64,000 nucleotides of DNA from assembly GCA_030149245.1 (NCBI GenBank), contig JASBRX010000011.1:1-64000 (forward strand). The letters are read 5' to 3'. The stretch comes from Sphingomonas bacterium. Lineage in GTDB: Bacteria > Pseudomonadota > Alphaproteobacteria > Sphingomonadales > Sphingomonadaceae. A model generated the notes under the pieces. It saw only the letters and a program-made list of their open reading frames with translations. It had not been told where the DNA came from and did not search any database. The position numbers and the translations under genes were made by a program. Shown here in pieces: positions 43,289-51,334 of the stretch (positions are counted from its first letter, which is position 1; each line of letters starts with the position of its first letter).

Positions 43289-45060
43289 GGGTTGAGCGCC
43301 ACCGTCGCGCCCTTGATCTGCATCGGCCCGTCCGCGCTGATCTGCGCCGATGCGCTGGCGCTAACGTTGAGCGAGGCCGACGCGCTGATCGTCACGTCGC
43401 TGCCTGCGCTCATCTTGATCGCGCCAGTCGCGGTCAGGGTGATGTCGGACCCACTCTTCAGCGTGATCCCGCTGTCGTTCATCGTGATGCTGTTGCCATT
43501 GGCGTCGGTGATCGTGATCACCTTGGTCTTGTCATTCAGGCTGATGCTCTGGTTCGCCGGGGTGGTGATCAGCAGCTCGGGCGAATCCTCGATAAAGTCG
43601 ATGTGCAGCTTCGACTTGGTCATGAAGCTCTTGATGTTGTTCGGCGCGCCATCGCCACCCGAGGTCGGCGGATAGGGTGGCGGATTGGCCTTGCTGTACA
43701 GGCTGCCCAGCACCACCGGATAGCGCGGGTCGCCGTTGAGGAAGCTCAGGATCACCTCGTCGCCGATCTCGGGATAGAAATTCGATCCGATCCCGTTCGA
43801 CGCATAGAAGGATCCGAACCGCGCCCACACCCCCGCCCCGCCCTGCGCCTGCAACAGCGGCAGCGTGACCAGCACGCGAAACTCGCCGTCCGGGTCCTGG
43901 TCGATCTGCTTGACGATGCCGGTCTGCAGATTGTTGATCGGAGTTTGCTGGCCCGACGCGCCCGGCGCGGCGATGTTGGCCGCCGTCTCGGCAAAGCTCG
44001 CCGCCGACAGGCCGATATCGACCGTCGTCTTCCACAGCCCTTCGGACAGCCGGTGATGGACGCCGGAAACATAGCCATTGCCGTTGAACCGCGCGCCGAG
44101 CCCGCCCAGCGTCACCATGCAGCCGGGCACCGCCAGCGCGCTGCCCTGAAAGCGCACCTGCCCGCGGATCTTGGACAATTCGCGCAGCATCAGCTCCGCC
44201 GACGACCAGGCGGTCAACTCGGCTTGCTGCAGTTCCCCGCCGCTCTGCTGCCAATAGGGGCTGACTCCGAACACTTGGGCCAGCGTCGAAGAGGAGATGT
44301 TGCCAGGCGTCGTCACGCTCGCCGACGCGCTGCTCGACGTCGCCAGCGCCTGCGTCGCCGGGTCCCAGCCAAAGCTGGAGATGGCGCTCGCCGCAATCTG
44401 CGTCTGCGCGTCCATGTCGGCGCGGAAATCGAGGATCGACTGGCCATAGGTCAGGCTCAGCACCGGGCTGGTGCTGGTATCGGGCGGGGCCACGGTAACG
44501 GTGCCGTTGGCCACGGTCACGACCATCGAATTGGCCTGCGCGCGCAGGATCATCAGGTCCCAGGCCGTCGCATAATATTGCACGATCACCGGATATTGCG
44601 TGCTGGTGCTGGTCACCTTGGGCGTCACCCCGGCGGCGCTGATCAGCTTTTCGATCATCGCGCTGTCGGTGCTGTTCTCAAAGATCGCGTTCTGACGCGC
44701 GATCGTCATCGCCATCGCCTTGTCGCTCGCCTCGACCACCAGCCGCGACGGGCCGTCGACGCTCGCCTCCAGCCCCTGCCGGACGATAACTCCGCTGAAA
44801 ACCTGAGTCAGGCTCGATCCGTAACCGATGCTGATGGTCAGCGTGACCCCGGGGATCAGCGATGCGCTCTCGCTGATCGGGAAATTCTCGTCCGCCGCAC
44901 TGCCGTCGGAGATGACGAGCCGCGCGCGCGGCAGCCGGTTGACCGCGCTCCACGTCTCGATCGTCACGACCTGATAGCTGGAGTCGAGCGCCGCGCCATT
45001 GACCTTGATCTCGAACGCGGGCGGCGTGGTCGCGAGCTGGTCGGGCGATGGCGCGGTCAT
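43285..45060 (-). CDS. VgrG/gpV-like spike hub (Afp8-like)
   Basis: The 591-residue protein has gp27-like hub domains (about 10-380, FEIKVNGAALDSSYQVVTIETW). A gp5 OB-fold follows (about 385-470, TGIVKQIDQDPDGEFRVLVTLP, VWARFGSFYASNGIGSNFYPEIGDEVILSF). The C-terminus is a beta-helix needle of short repeated units (ITLKSGSDITLTATGAIKMSAGSDV). This is the central spike trimer that carries the PAAR-like tip. It overlaps the LysM protein gene by 4 bases. Confidence 0.9.
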   Translation of the reverse strand: MTAPSPDQLATTPPAFEIKVNGAALDSSYQVVTIETWSAVNRLPRARLVISDGSAADENFPISESASLIPGVTLTISIGYGSSLTQVFSGVIVRQGLEASVDGPSRLVVEASDKAMAMTIARQNAIFENSTDSAMIEKLISAAGVTPKVTSTSTQYPVIVQYYATAWDLMILRAQANSMVVTVANGTVTVAPPDTSTSPVLSLTYGQSILDFRADMDAQTQIAASAISSFGWDPATQALATSSSASASVTTPGNISSSTLAQVFGVSPYWQQSGGELQQAELTAWSSAELMLRELSKIRGQVRFQGSALAVPGCMVTLGGLGARFNGNGYVSGVHHRLSEGLWKTTVDIGLSAASFAETAANIAAPGASGQQTPINNLQTGIVKQIDQDPDGEFRVLVTLPLLQAQGGAGVWARFGSFYASNGIGSNFYPEIGDEVILSFLNGDPRYPVVLGSLYSKANPPPYPPTSGGDGAPNNIKSFMTKSKLHIDFIEDSPELLITTPANQSISLNDKTKVITITDANGNSITMNDSGITLKSGSDITLTATGAIKMSAGSDVTISASASLNVSASASAQISADGPMQIKGATVALNP

Positions 45061-45749
45061 GCCGATGCCCCGCTCAGTGGCGGGAACAGCAATTGCGTGC
45101 CGGGCGGCACATTACGAAAGCTGAGCAGCCGGTTGAAGTCCGCGACCCCGCGATAATAGCTGCTGTCGCCATAGACCTGATAGCACAGCAGCGGCAGCGT
45201 ATCCCCCGCCTGCACCGTGATCAGGTGCGTCATGTCGGGCGAATTCTTGTTCTCCTCCTTCGCCAGCTGGGTCTCGCTGGTATAGGATTGAAACGACACC
45301 GCGACCTTGGCGCGCAGCGGCGTGCCGTCCGGCCGGAACAGCGTGTAGTTCACGTTCATGCTCGCCAGCACGCACTGGAACTGCAGCTGGGCCCAGGCGA
45401 GGATCAGGTAATTGGGGCTATGAATGTCGCCATTGAGCGTCGCGGCGAGCGTGGTGAACTGCGCGATCGCATCGGCGACGCCATTGGTATAGCTTTGCCC
45501 CTGCGCCGGCGGGATCACCCCGGTCGCGTCGAACACCAGTTCGAACGACACTTCTTCGCGCGCCACGCGGTTGAACTCGGGCGACGGGCCGCTGCTCCCC
45601 TGGGCCTGGCGGTCGTTATAGCTGATATTGGTGCTGTGTGTATAACTCGCCGGGTTGATCCACACGGTGAACGGCTCGCCGACCTGCGACGAGAAACCCG
45701 GGTCGGAATAGGCGGTGATCACCATCTTGGCGGGTGCGGTCACCGGCAC
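45057..45749 (-). CDS. LysM-containing baseplate/tube adaptor (Afp7-like)
   Basis: The 230-residue protein has an N-terminal tube-like beta domain (FTVWINPASYTHSTNISYND, VSFELVFDATGVIPP) and a C-terminal LysM domain (about 172-225, HLITVQAGDTLPLLCYQVYGDSSYYRGVADFN). In Afp and PVC this protein joins the tube to the spike hub, as gp53 and gp54 do in phages. The LysM module here is structural rather than necessarily peptidoglycan-binding. Confidence 0.88.
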   Translation of the reverse strand: MPVTAPAKMVITAYSDPGFSSQVGEPFTVWINPASYTHSTNISYNDRQAQGSSGPSPEFNRVAREEVSFELVFDATGVIPPAQGQSYTNGVADAIAQFTTLAATLNGDIHSPNYLILAWAQLQFQCVLASMNVNYTLFRPDGTPLRAKVAVSFQSYTSETQLAKEENKNSPDMTHLITVQAGDTLPLLCYQVYGDSSYYRGVADFNRLLSFRNVPPGTQLLFPPLSGASA

Positions 45750-45750
45750 G

Positions 45751-45945
45751 TCACCGCTCCTCGCGCAGGCGCAGGTTGCGCAGGACTTGCTGGACGCACG
45801 CGTTGGTGATCGCCTCCACCTGCGCCGGGGTCATCGGCGCAGCGCTTGGCGCCCCCGGCGACGGCCCGGGCGATGGCGCAGGGGTCGGCGGTGGCGCGTG
45901 ACCGATCGCGATATGAACCCCGATTTCGCTGATTTCCAATGGCAT
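45751..45945 (-). CDS. Small DUF5908-like protein (Afp6-like)
   Basis: The 64-residue protein starts MPLEISEIGVHIAIG, a strand typical of DUF5908. A Pro/Ala/Ser spacer and a short helix with VEAITNACVQQVLRNLRL follow. Small proteins of this kind occupy the afp6 position between tube and LysM genes in many eCIS loci. Its function is unknown; it may shield a surface during baseplate assembly. Confidence 0.8.
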   Translation of the reverse strand: MPLEISEIGVHIAIGHAPPPTPAPSPGPSPGAPSAAPMTPAQVEAITNACVQQVLRNLRLREER

Positions 45946-45969
45946 GCGTCACCCCTCCCCCGATGGTGT

Positions 45970-46464
45970 TCAGCTCGCGCTTCCCGAACTCTGCGTCAGC
46001 TGGCGTGTTACGGTGGTGTACGCGACTTCCAGCGTTTCGGTGAGCACGTCGTTGCTCTTCGAATCGAGCTGTCCGACTTCCCACTTCACCGGCCACGCAT
46101 TGTCGAAGGTCCAGGTGACCAGCGGCTGCCCGGTCGGTCCCAACAGGCTGACGATCAGCACCTGGGTCTGGATCGCACTGCCCAGGGTCGATCCCACCGT
46201 CTGCTCGGCCCATTGCGCCAGCGTCGAGCTTTGCGTGACGTAACCGCGCTTGAGCACCAGGTTGGAATGCTTGGTCACGCCCGGCAGCTGGTGGACATAG
46301 GAATTGACGCCGCCTTCCTGCACCTCCTCGATCTCGACCTTGGGGTCGATGCCGGACACGGTCTGGAAGGCAGCGTCGATCGCCGTCTGCCCCTGCGATG
46401 ACGATCCTGCGATCGCCACCGCAAAGGCAAAGGCGGGCGGTGGGTAGTAATTGGTGTCGGTCAT
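45970..46464 (-). CDS. Tube initiator protein (Afp5-like)
   Basis: The 164-residue protein has the T4 gp19-like tube fold: AFAFAVAIAG, AAFQTVSGIDPKVEIEEVQEGG, LPGVTKHSNLVLKRGYV, and a C-terminal VTWTFDNAWPVKWEVGQLDSK then LEVAYTTVTRQ. The second, slightly longer tube paralogue in Afp/PVC is the ring that joins tube and hub. Its place next to DUF5908 supports the Afp5 role. Confidence 0.88.
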   Translation of the reverse strand: MTDTNYYPPPAFAFAVAIAGSSSQGQTAIDAAFQTVSGIDPKVEIEEVQEGGVNSYVHQLPGVTKHSNLVLKRGYVTQSSTLAQWAEQTVGSTLGSAIQTQVLIVSLLGPTGQPLVTWTFDNAWPVKWEVGQLDSKSNDVLTETLEVAYTTVTRQLTQSSGSAS

Positions 46465-46469
46465 CCCGG

Positions 46470-46913
46470 TCAGGCGATCGCCACCTTGAGCGTCTCGTAC
46501 GCGATTTCGATGCTCTCGACCGCGACCTCATTGCCATCGGACTTGAGGTCGGTGCCGGTCAGCTTGGTCGGCCAGGCATTGTTGAGCGTCCAGATCATGC
46601 GCGGCGCGCCGGTCTCGTCGAGCAGGTTGACCACCACGGTCGATCGCGTGATCGTGTTCATCGCGATCGAGCTGAACCAGGTCCACAAGGTCTGGTCGGT
46701 GACGAAAATGCCCTTCTTCATCGTGACGTTACCGACCTTTTGCAGGCCGGGCATCTTGATCGGCGCAAAGATCGCGCTGTTGCCGGCGCGATACTCGATG
46801 ATCTGCGCCTCGGAATCGAGGCCGGTGACTTCCTGAAACACCGGATTGCCGGGGATGCCGGTGACCGAAAAATAGAATTTGGGCAGCGGCCAGGTCGTGT
46901 TTTCTGCAGACAT
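46470..46913 (-). CDS. Inner tube protein (Afp1-like)
   Basis: The 147-residue tube protein has the segments PKFYFSVTGIPGNPVFQEVTGLD, MPGLQKVGNVTMKKGIFV, IWTLNNAWPTKLTGTDLKSD and IEIAYETLKVAIA. It is the main Hcp/gp19-like ring of the CIS tube. It is shorter than the neighbouring paralogue and follows the sheath gene after 36 bases, so it is probably the abundant subunit. Confidence 0.9.
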   Translation of the reverse strand: MSAENTTWPLPKFYFSVTGIPGNPVFQEVTGLDSEAQIIEYRAGNSAIFAPIKMPGLQKVGNVTMKKGIFVTDQTLWTWFSSIAMNTITRSTVVVNLLDETGAPRMIWTLNNAWPTKLTGTDLKSDGNEVAVESIEIAYETLKVAIA

Positions 46914-46949
46914 GACAATCTCCTGTCAGAAGTGGTTGGCGGGCGCCGA

Positions 46950-48761
46950 TCAGCTGCCCATCGTCTGGGTGAAGGTGAGTTCGATGAACTCGGCCGGGTG
47001 GATCATCTGGAGCGTGACCGCGACGATCATGTAGCCGTCGAGCACATTCTGCGACGTCATCGTGGTGCCCAGGCCGCATGACACGGTGAACGCGTCGCTC
47101 GACTTCGCCCCCATCAGTCCGCCCTGTTGCCACAGCCCGGTGAGGAAGCTGGAGATCGACGCCGTTACCGTCGCCCAGGTCGTCGCGTCATTGGGCGCGA
47201 AGACATAGGATTGCAGCGCCGTCTTGATCGACTGTTCGACATAAATCAGCGTGCGGCGCACCTGCACATAGCGATAGTCGTTGCTGTTGCCGTCCAGCGT
47301 GCGGGCGCCCCATACCACCGTGCCGCGCCCCGGCTGTGCGCGCAGCACATCGATCGCCTGGCCATTGGTCGGCACGTTGAACCCGGACTGTTCCCCGTCG
47401 CTCATATTGTAAAGCGGCCCGTTGACCCCCGCGAGCGCGATATTGGCCGGCGCGTTCCACACCCCGCTCTGCGCATCGCTCTTGGTCCACACGCCCGCCA
47501 GCAGACCGCTTGGCGGCGCAATGTTCATGTTCTTGGCGATCAGCTGCTCGATCTGGGAGAAGACCGGCAGCGCGTTGAGCAACAGATTGTCGAGGCTGGT
47601 CTGCCACTGCGCCAGCGCCGCCGGGGTATTGGCGGTCGGATCTGGATAACCCGCGGCATCGATCGAATATTGTGCGGTATTCTCGGTGCCGAAACTGCTG
47701 CCCAGCGGGAAGGCGGCGGCGATCGCGCCCTGGATCGCGGCGAGCTGCGACCCGCCATACAGCTGGTTGGCCTGGGTCGTCAGGATGTTGTTGACGATCG
47801 AATTGTCGCCGTCACCGGTGGCCTGGATGTTGGTGAACAGGATATCCGACGTAGTCACCACCGACGTGTTGAGCGCCGGCGCATAGGCGACACCATAGCT
47901 CACGCTCGCCACCTGCGGCGCGATCGCATTGGACAAATTGGTCTGGCACTGAAGCAGCGCGTCATAGCTGTTTGCGGTCATGCAGCCAGGCAGGTCGAGG
48001 ATCGCGACGCGGTCTTGCAACGCACTAGCCTGCGCCAGCATCGCGATCGCGACGCTCGCATAATCGCTCTGCGACAGCTGGCACGCCTCCGGCACCACCA
48101 GCATCGTCGGCCCGACGGCGTAGCTTGCGGCGTTGATGCCGACCAGCAAACCGGCGTCCCCGGGCGTCGACGGATCGCCGGTTGCGATCGATCCGGGGAA
48201 CCAGTCGGCCGGGACGGGATCGGGCAGCGCCGTCGGGAACTGGTTCGCCCAGTAGCTGCCGACCGACACGACATAGCAATTGCCGCCGCCGTTCGCGAAG
48301 AACAGCCGCATCTGCCAATAGAGGTTGAACTGGTTCGGCTCGTTGGGCAGCGCCGTCGATGCCAGCGTGAATCCGGTCGACGCCACCGTCATTCCCGCGC
48401 CGCTCGGCGCCGGGCTGCCGCTCGGTGCTGCAGTGGTGAAGTTGGCGTAGAAGCTCGGCACCGGCGCTGGGGTGGGCGTCCCGCCGCTTGCCGGTGTCGG
48501 CGGCGGCGGGGTCTGGGTGATCGTGTAGTTCTGGACCGCGGCGCCGCCGAAATAGGTGGTGAACTCGGTCATCGACGAGATCGCGACCGGCGTATTGTAA
48601 AGCGACTGGCCAGAGGTGGGATCGCCCGCGAACTCGGTATAGCCGATGAAGATCGGGACGGCGGTCGCCACCCCGACGATCGAGGAACCGAAGGCGTCGA
48701 TTTCGGTAATATATACGCCGGGTGTGCTGCGATTAAGGTAGGAACTGGTCGCTGTGGCCAT
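46950..48761 (-). CDS. Contractile sheath protein (Afp2/3-like)
   Basis: The 603-residue protein has the canonical N-terminus STPGVYITEIDAFGSSIVGV and C-terminal sheath core (LDGNSNDYRYVQVRRTLIYVEQSIKTALQSYVFAPND, GYMIVAVTLQMIHPAEFIELTFTQ). A large surface domain between about 90 and 230 includes a Pro/Thr/Ala loop (PPPPTPASGGTPTPAPVPS). Only one sheath gene is seen, where Afp has three, so the sheath is probably made of a single subunit. A GAAGGGA ribosome site precedes the ATG. Confidence 0.92.
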   Translation of the reverse strand: MATATSSYLNRSTPGVYITEIDAFGSSIVGVATAVPIFIGYTEFAGDPTSGQSLYNTPVAISSMTEFTTYFGGAAVQNYTITQTPPPPTPASGGTPTPAPVPSFYANFTTAAPSGSPAPSGAGMTVASTGFTLASTALPNEPNQFNLYWQMRLFFANGGGNCYVVSVGSYWANQFPTALPDPVPADWFPGSIATGDPSTPGDAGLLVGINAASYAVGPTMLVVPEACQLSQSDYASVAIAMLAQASALQDRVAILDLPGCMTANSYDALLQCQTNLSNAIAPQVASVSYGVAYAPALNTSVVTTSDILFTNIQATGDGDNSIVNNILTTQANQLYGGSQLAAIQGAIAAAFPLGSSFGTENTAQYSIDAAGYPDPTANTPAALAQWQTSLDNLLLNALPVFSQIEQLIAKNMNIAPPSGLLAGVWTKSDAQSGVWNAPANIALAGVNGPLYNMSDGEQSGFNVPTNGQAIDVLRAQPGRGTVVWGARTLDGNSNDYRYVQVRRTLIYVEQSIKTALQSYVFAPNDATTWATVTASISSFLTGLWQQGGLMGAKSSDAFTVSCGLGTTMTSQNVLDGYMIVAVTLQMIHPAEFIELTFTQTMGS

Positions 48762-48822
48762 GACGTGATCCCTTCTTCGGCTGGACGTGGGTTACGCACT
48801 CGGGCGGTCAGACGCCTTCTTT

Positions 48823-50028
48823 TCACACATAGACATAGATTTCGGAGCTCCCGCCGAGCGCCTCCTTGGGCGATGACAGCGGCCAGACGGGGGTGGCGGG
48901 CGCGGTCGGCAGGCGCGCAACGCTGATCGCGTCGCGGCTGCCATCGGCACCCTGACGATGGCCGCTCAGCGCAAAGCGCTGCGGCGCGCGCTGGTGCAGC
49001 GGCAAGGGCGTTCCGGCACTGAACAACACGGCCTGATCGCCATTGGGCAGCGCCTTGGCCGATTTGGTGAAGGCGACGGTGCCGCCCGTGATGGCCAGGT
49101 CGTCGGCAAAGCGCCCGCGCCCCTGTGCGACGACATAGTAGCGCCAATAGGTCGCGCGCGGCTGGAACGCGACCGTCAGCGACACCGGCTGTATCTCGGC
49201 CGGAGGCGGAGCGGCGCCATTCGCCGGCGGGGCCGCCATCGGCGGGATCGGAAATGCGGCGGCGTCGCCCACGCCTGCAACCGGCTGAGTCAGCAACAGG
49301 TCGAGCAGCACCAGCGACAGCGGATTTTGCGGGACATAGAGCCGGGTGTCGGGCACCCCTTTTACGGCGACGGGCTTGCCCGTTTTGCTGGTCACCGCGA
49401 CATTGTACCAGCCATAGGGAAGGGTGCTGAGGTCGAACCGGGTCACGCCATCGCTGACGCTCGCCCGCGCCGCGACCGGCGCACCGGACAGATCGCGCAG
49501 CGCCGCTATCCGCCCGGCTGGCGTCGGCACCGACCAGCTTGCGCCAGTCACCGGATAGAGCGCGTCTTCGCCGCCCCCGTTCAGCAGCATCCGGCCGCCA
49601 ACCGCAGCCGCCGCGCGATTGTCGAGGTGTAGGTTCTGCACCATCGGATTGGTGGTGATCGGCAGGTTGGTGATGCTGATAAAGCCGGGATTGGTCGGCA
49701 CCATCAGGAAGCTGAGCCAGGTCCAATAGCCCTGCCCCTGCGGTCCGGCGGCATAGTGGCTGCGGACCCAGGCGATCGTCGCCGCCGCTCGCGCCTGCGT
49801 GACCAGCACGCTGAAGCCCGTGCCGTGATCCCTGAACACCATGCCGAGCTGGCTCATCAGCGCTGCACAGGCCGGGGTCGGCACGACGCGAAAGTCGGGA
49901 CACGTCCCGCCGCTGGCATTGTAATAGCCATGTTCGAAGCGGACATCGAACAGCGTGATATAGCCGGTACGCGCTCCGGCCATCGGTGCAGCGACGCGTC
50001 CGGGCGGAGCGGTGCGCGCGCCGCTCAT
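48823..50028 (-). CDS. Unknown protein between eCIS cap and sheath genes
   Basis: This is a 401-residue beta-rich protein without a signal peptide. It has an N-terminal TGYITLFDVRFEHGYYN strand pair, a central FDLSTLPYGWYNVAVTSKTGKPVAV unit that looks like an immunoglobulin-like or carboxypeptidase-regulatory fold, and a C-terminal part with ATYWRYYVVAQGRGRFADDLAI. It overlaps the DUF4255 stop by 4 bases (ATGA) and precedes the sheath gene by 61 bases, so it belongs to the operon. I recognise no Afp1-16 counterpart. It may be a lineage-specific cap, collar or surface component. Confidence 0.7.
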   Translation of the reverse strand: MSGARTAPPGRVAAPMAGARTGYITLFDVRFEHGYYNASGGTCPDFRVVPTPACAALMSQLGMVFRDHGTGFSVLVTQARAAATIAWVRSHYAAGPQGQGYWTWLSFLMVPTNPGFISITNLPITTNPMVQNLHLDNRAAAAVGGRMLLNGGGEDALYPVTGASWSVPTPAGRIAALRDLSGAPVAARASVSDGVTRFDLSTLPYGWYNVAVTSKTGKPVAVKGVPDTRLYVPQNPLSLVLLDLLLTQPVAGVGDAAAFPIPPMAAPPANGAAPPPAEIQPVSLTVAFQPRATYWRYYVVAQGRGRFADDLAITGGTVAFTKSAKALPNGDQAVLFSAGTPLPLHQRAPQRFALSGHRQGADGSRDAISVARLPTAPATPVWPLSSPKEALGGSSEIYVYV

Positions 50029-50630
50029 CCCGCGCCGTCCACCATGCCGGTGCCCCCGACCGCATAGGCCCGGCCCTGCATCGCGGTCGATGCAAAGGGG
50101 ATCATCCGCAGCTTGTAGAAAGCGCTGGGCAGATAGCGCGTGCCGAGCATGCTCATGACGTAGTTGACGTCAACGGGGCTCAGATTCTCGAACTCCAGCG
50201 TCAGCTTGTCGAACGCCGGATCGAGCATCGGCGCGTTCGATGAATCATAATAAGGCGTTTGCTGGAAATAGGAGATCAGCCGCGAAATCGCAGCCAGTCC
50301 GTCGCTGTAATTCTTTTCGGTGAAGTTCGCCATGAACATCAAATGGATGTCGATGTACAAAGGCGGACTGACGACCGCGAGGCCCGCGGCGAGATCGGAC
50401 TTGCGCCCGCTCGACAGCGTCGGCGAATAGGTGCTGATCGTGACTTCGCGGGTAATATTGTAGACGCACATCACGATCTTGTCGCGTGCGCTCTGGTTCA
50501 GCGTGCCGTTGTGATCGACGAGGCTGGTCAGGCTGATCCAGGCATCGCCACGGCGATCGAGATTTTCGAGATAGCTATTGGCAATTCCGGCGATCGTCTC
50601 GAGCGCGTTGCGGATCAGGTCGTCAGTCAT
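50025..50630 (-). CDS. Tube-terminating cap protein (Pvc16/Afp16-like, DUF4255)
   Basis: The 201-residue protein shows the DUF4255 pattern: IRNALETIAGIANSYLENL, KIVMCVYNITREVTIS, LYIDIHLMFMANFTEKNYSDGLAAISRLISYFQ and a LDPAFDKLTLEFENLSPVDVNYV segment. Pvc16/Afp16 caps the distal end of the tube and sheath. The ATG at 50630 is preferred over a GTG 24 bases upstream because family members start with a DDLIRNALET-type helix. It is the first gene of the eCIS operon, so the promoter should lie in the AT-rich gap above it. Confidence 0.88.
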   Translation of the reverse strand: MTDDLIRNALETIAGIANSYLENLDRRGDAWISLTSLVDHNGTLNQSARDKIVMCVYNITREVTISTYSPTLSSGRKSDLAAGLAVVSPPLYIDIHLMFMANFTEKNYSDGLAAISRLISYFQQTPYYDSSNAPMLDPAFDKLTLEFENLSPVDVNYVMSMLGTRYLPSAFYKLRMIPFASTAMQGRAYAVGGTGMVDGAG

Positions 50631-51334
50631 TGCGCACCGCCCTCCCGCCCCCATGCGATCAAGTCGAACTACCCAAATCGCGAATTATGCCGGTCAATAG
50701 ATCAAATGAACGACCACGTCTCAAATCTGGACACATATGCAAATTACAAAATGTCGCTAGATCCGAAACGACTTAGATGATCTAGACTTAACTCTGACCA
50801 TTTCTGCCGCGCAGTCGCCATAAAACTAAATATAGATTACGATGACTAGCGCCAATGACCGTTTCACTGCCGCACACAATACCAAAAACGCAAAAATATA
50901 AAACATACTTCAATGAACTGGGAACACCATGAGGCGCAAACCAGTCACAAATCCGCAAAACACATCTGCCTAGCGACTCGCTAGCCCGACTCGAAATTTA
51001 CGATGAGCCGCGTGTTATTGTTCTTCAACGATAATGTGGTGCGGTAGCGAGTCAAGCGGCAACGGCGGGAAGAAGCTTTCTGCCGATTTTACCGTATCCT
51101 ATGGCCCGCTACATGCAGATTCACTTTGATAATGACTTCGTTCTGGCGCCATTCTCGTAAACTTGCGTCATATCGGACGATAATCATTGCTGTGAAATCA
51201 ACGGTGATTGCGGCCACGATCTTCAAACACGACACCGCAAGCCGCGAGTCGCGGGGGATATGCTGGCTGAAGAGTCGCATCGACCAACCGGCATCATGCC
51301 GGATGTGCCTGCCGCCTCTCCCCGTTCGGCGGTG
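50631..51334. promoter_or_regulatory. Long AT-rich leader of the eCIS operon
   Basis: This 704-base stretch has no credible gene and is much richer in A+T than both flanks, mainly between 50650 and 51250. A 63-codon minus-strand frame at 51089-51280 has no ribosome site and no family look. Near the methyltransferase stop a small hairpin (CCGGCAT/ATGCCGG, 51288-51302) lacks a T tract. I cannot assign -35 and -10 boxes with confidence. The length suggests a regulated promoter, possibly with silencing by an AT-binding protein. Confidence 0.5.

Noticed and set aside
48569..50095. A 508-codon minus-strand frame overlapping the sheath start and the 401-residue gene
   Set aside because: It has Arg/Ala-rich, low-complexity content and conflicts with two better genes that have overlaps and ribosome sites typical of the operon.
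24242..50630. Contractile prophage or type VI secretion system
   Set aside because: There are no capsid, terminase, portal, lysis or integrase genes, and no TssJ, TssL, TssM or ClpV. The AAA+ ATPase, DUF4157, DUF4255 and DUF5908 proteins point to the eCIS class.
51089..51280. A 63-codon minus-strand frame in the eCIS leader
   Set aside because: The composition follows the AT-rich DNA and there is no ribosome site or recognisable motif.
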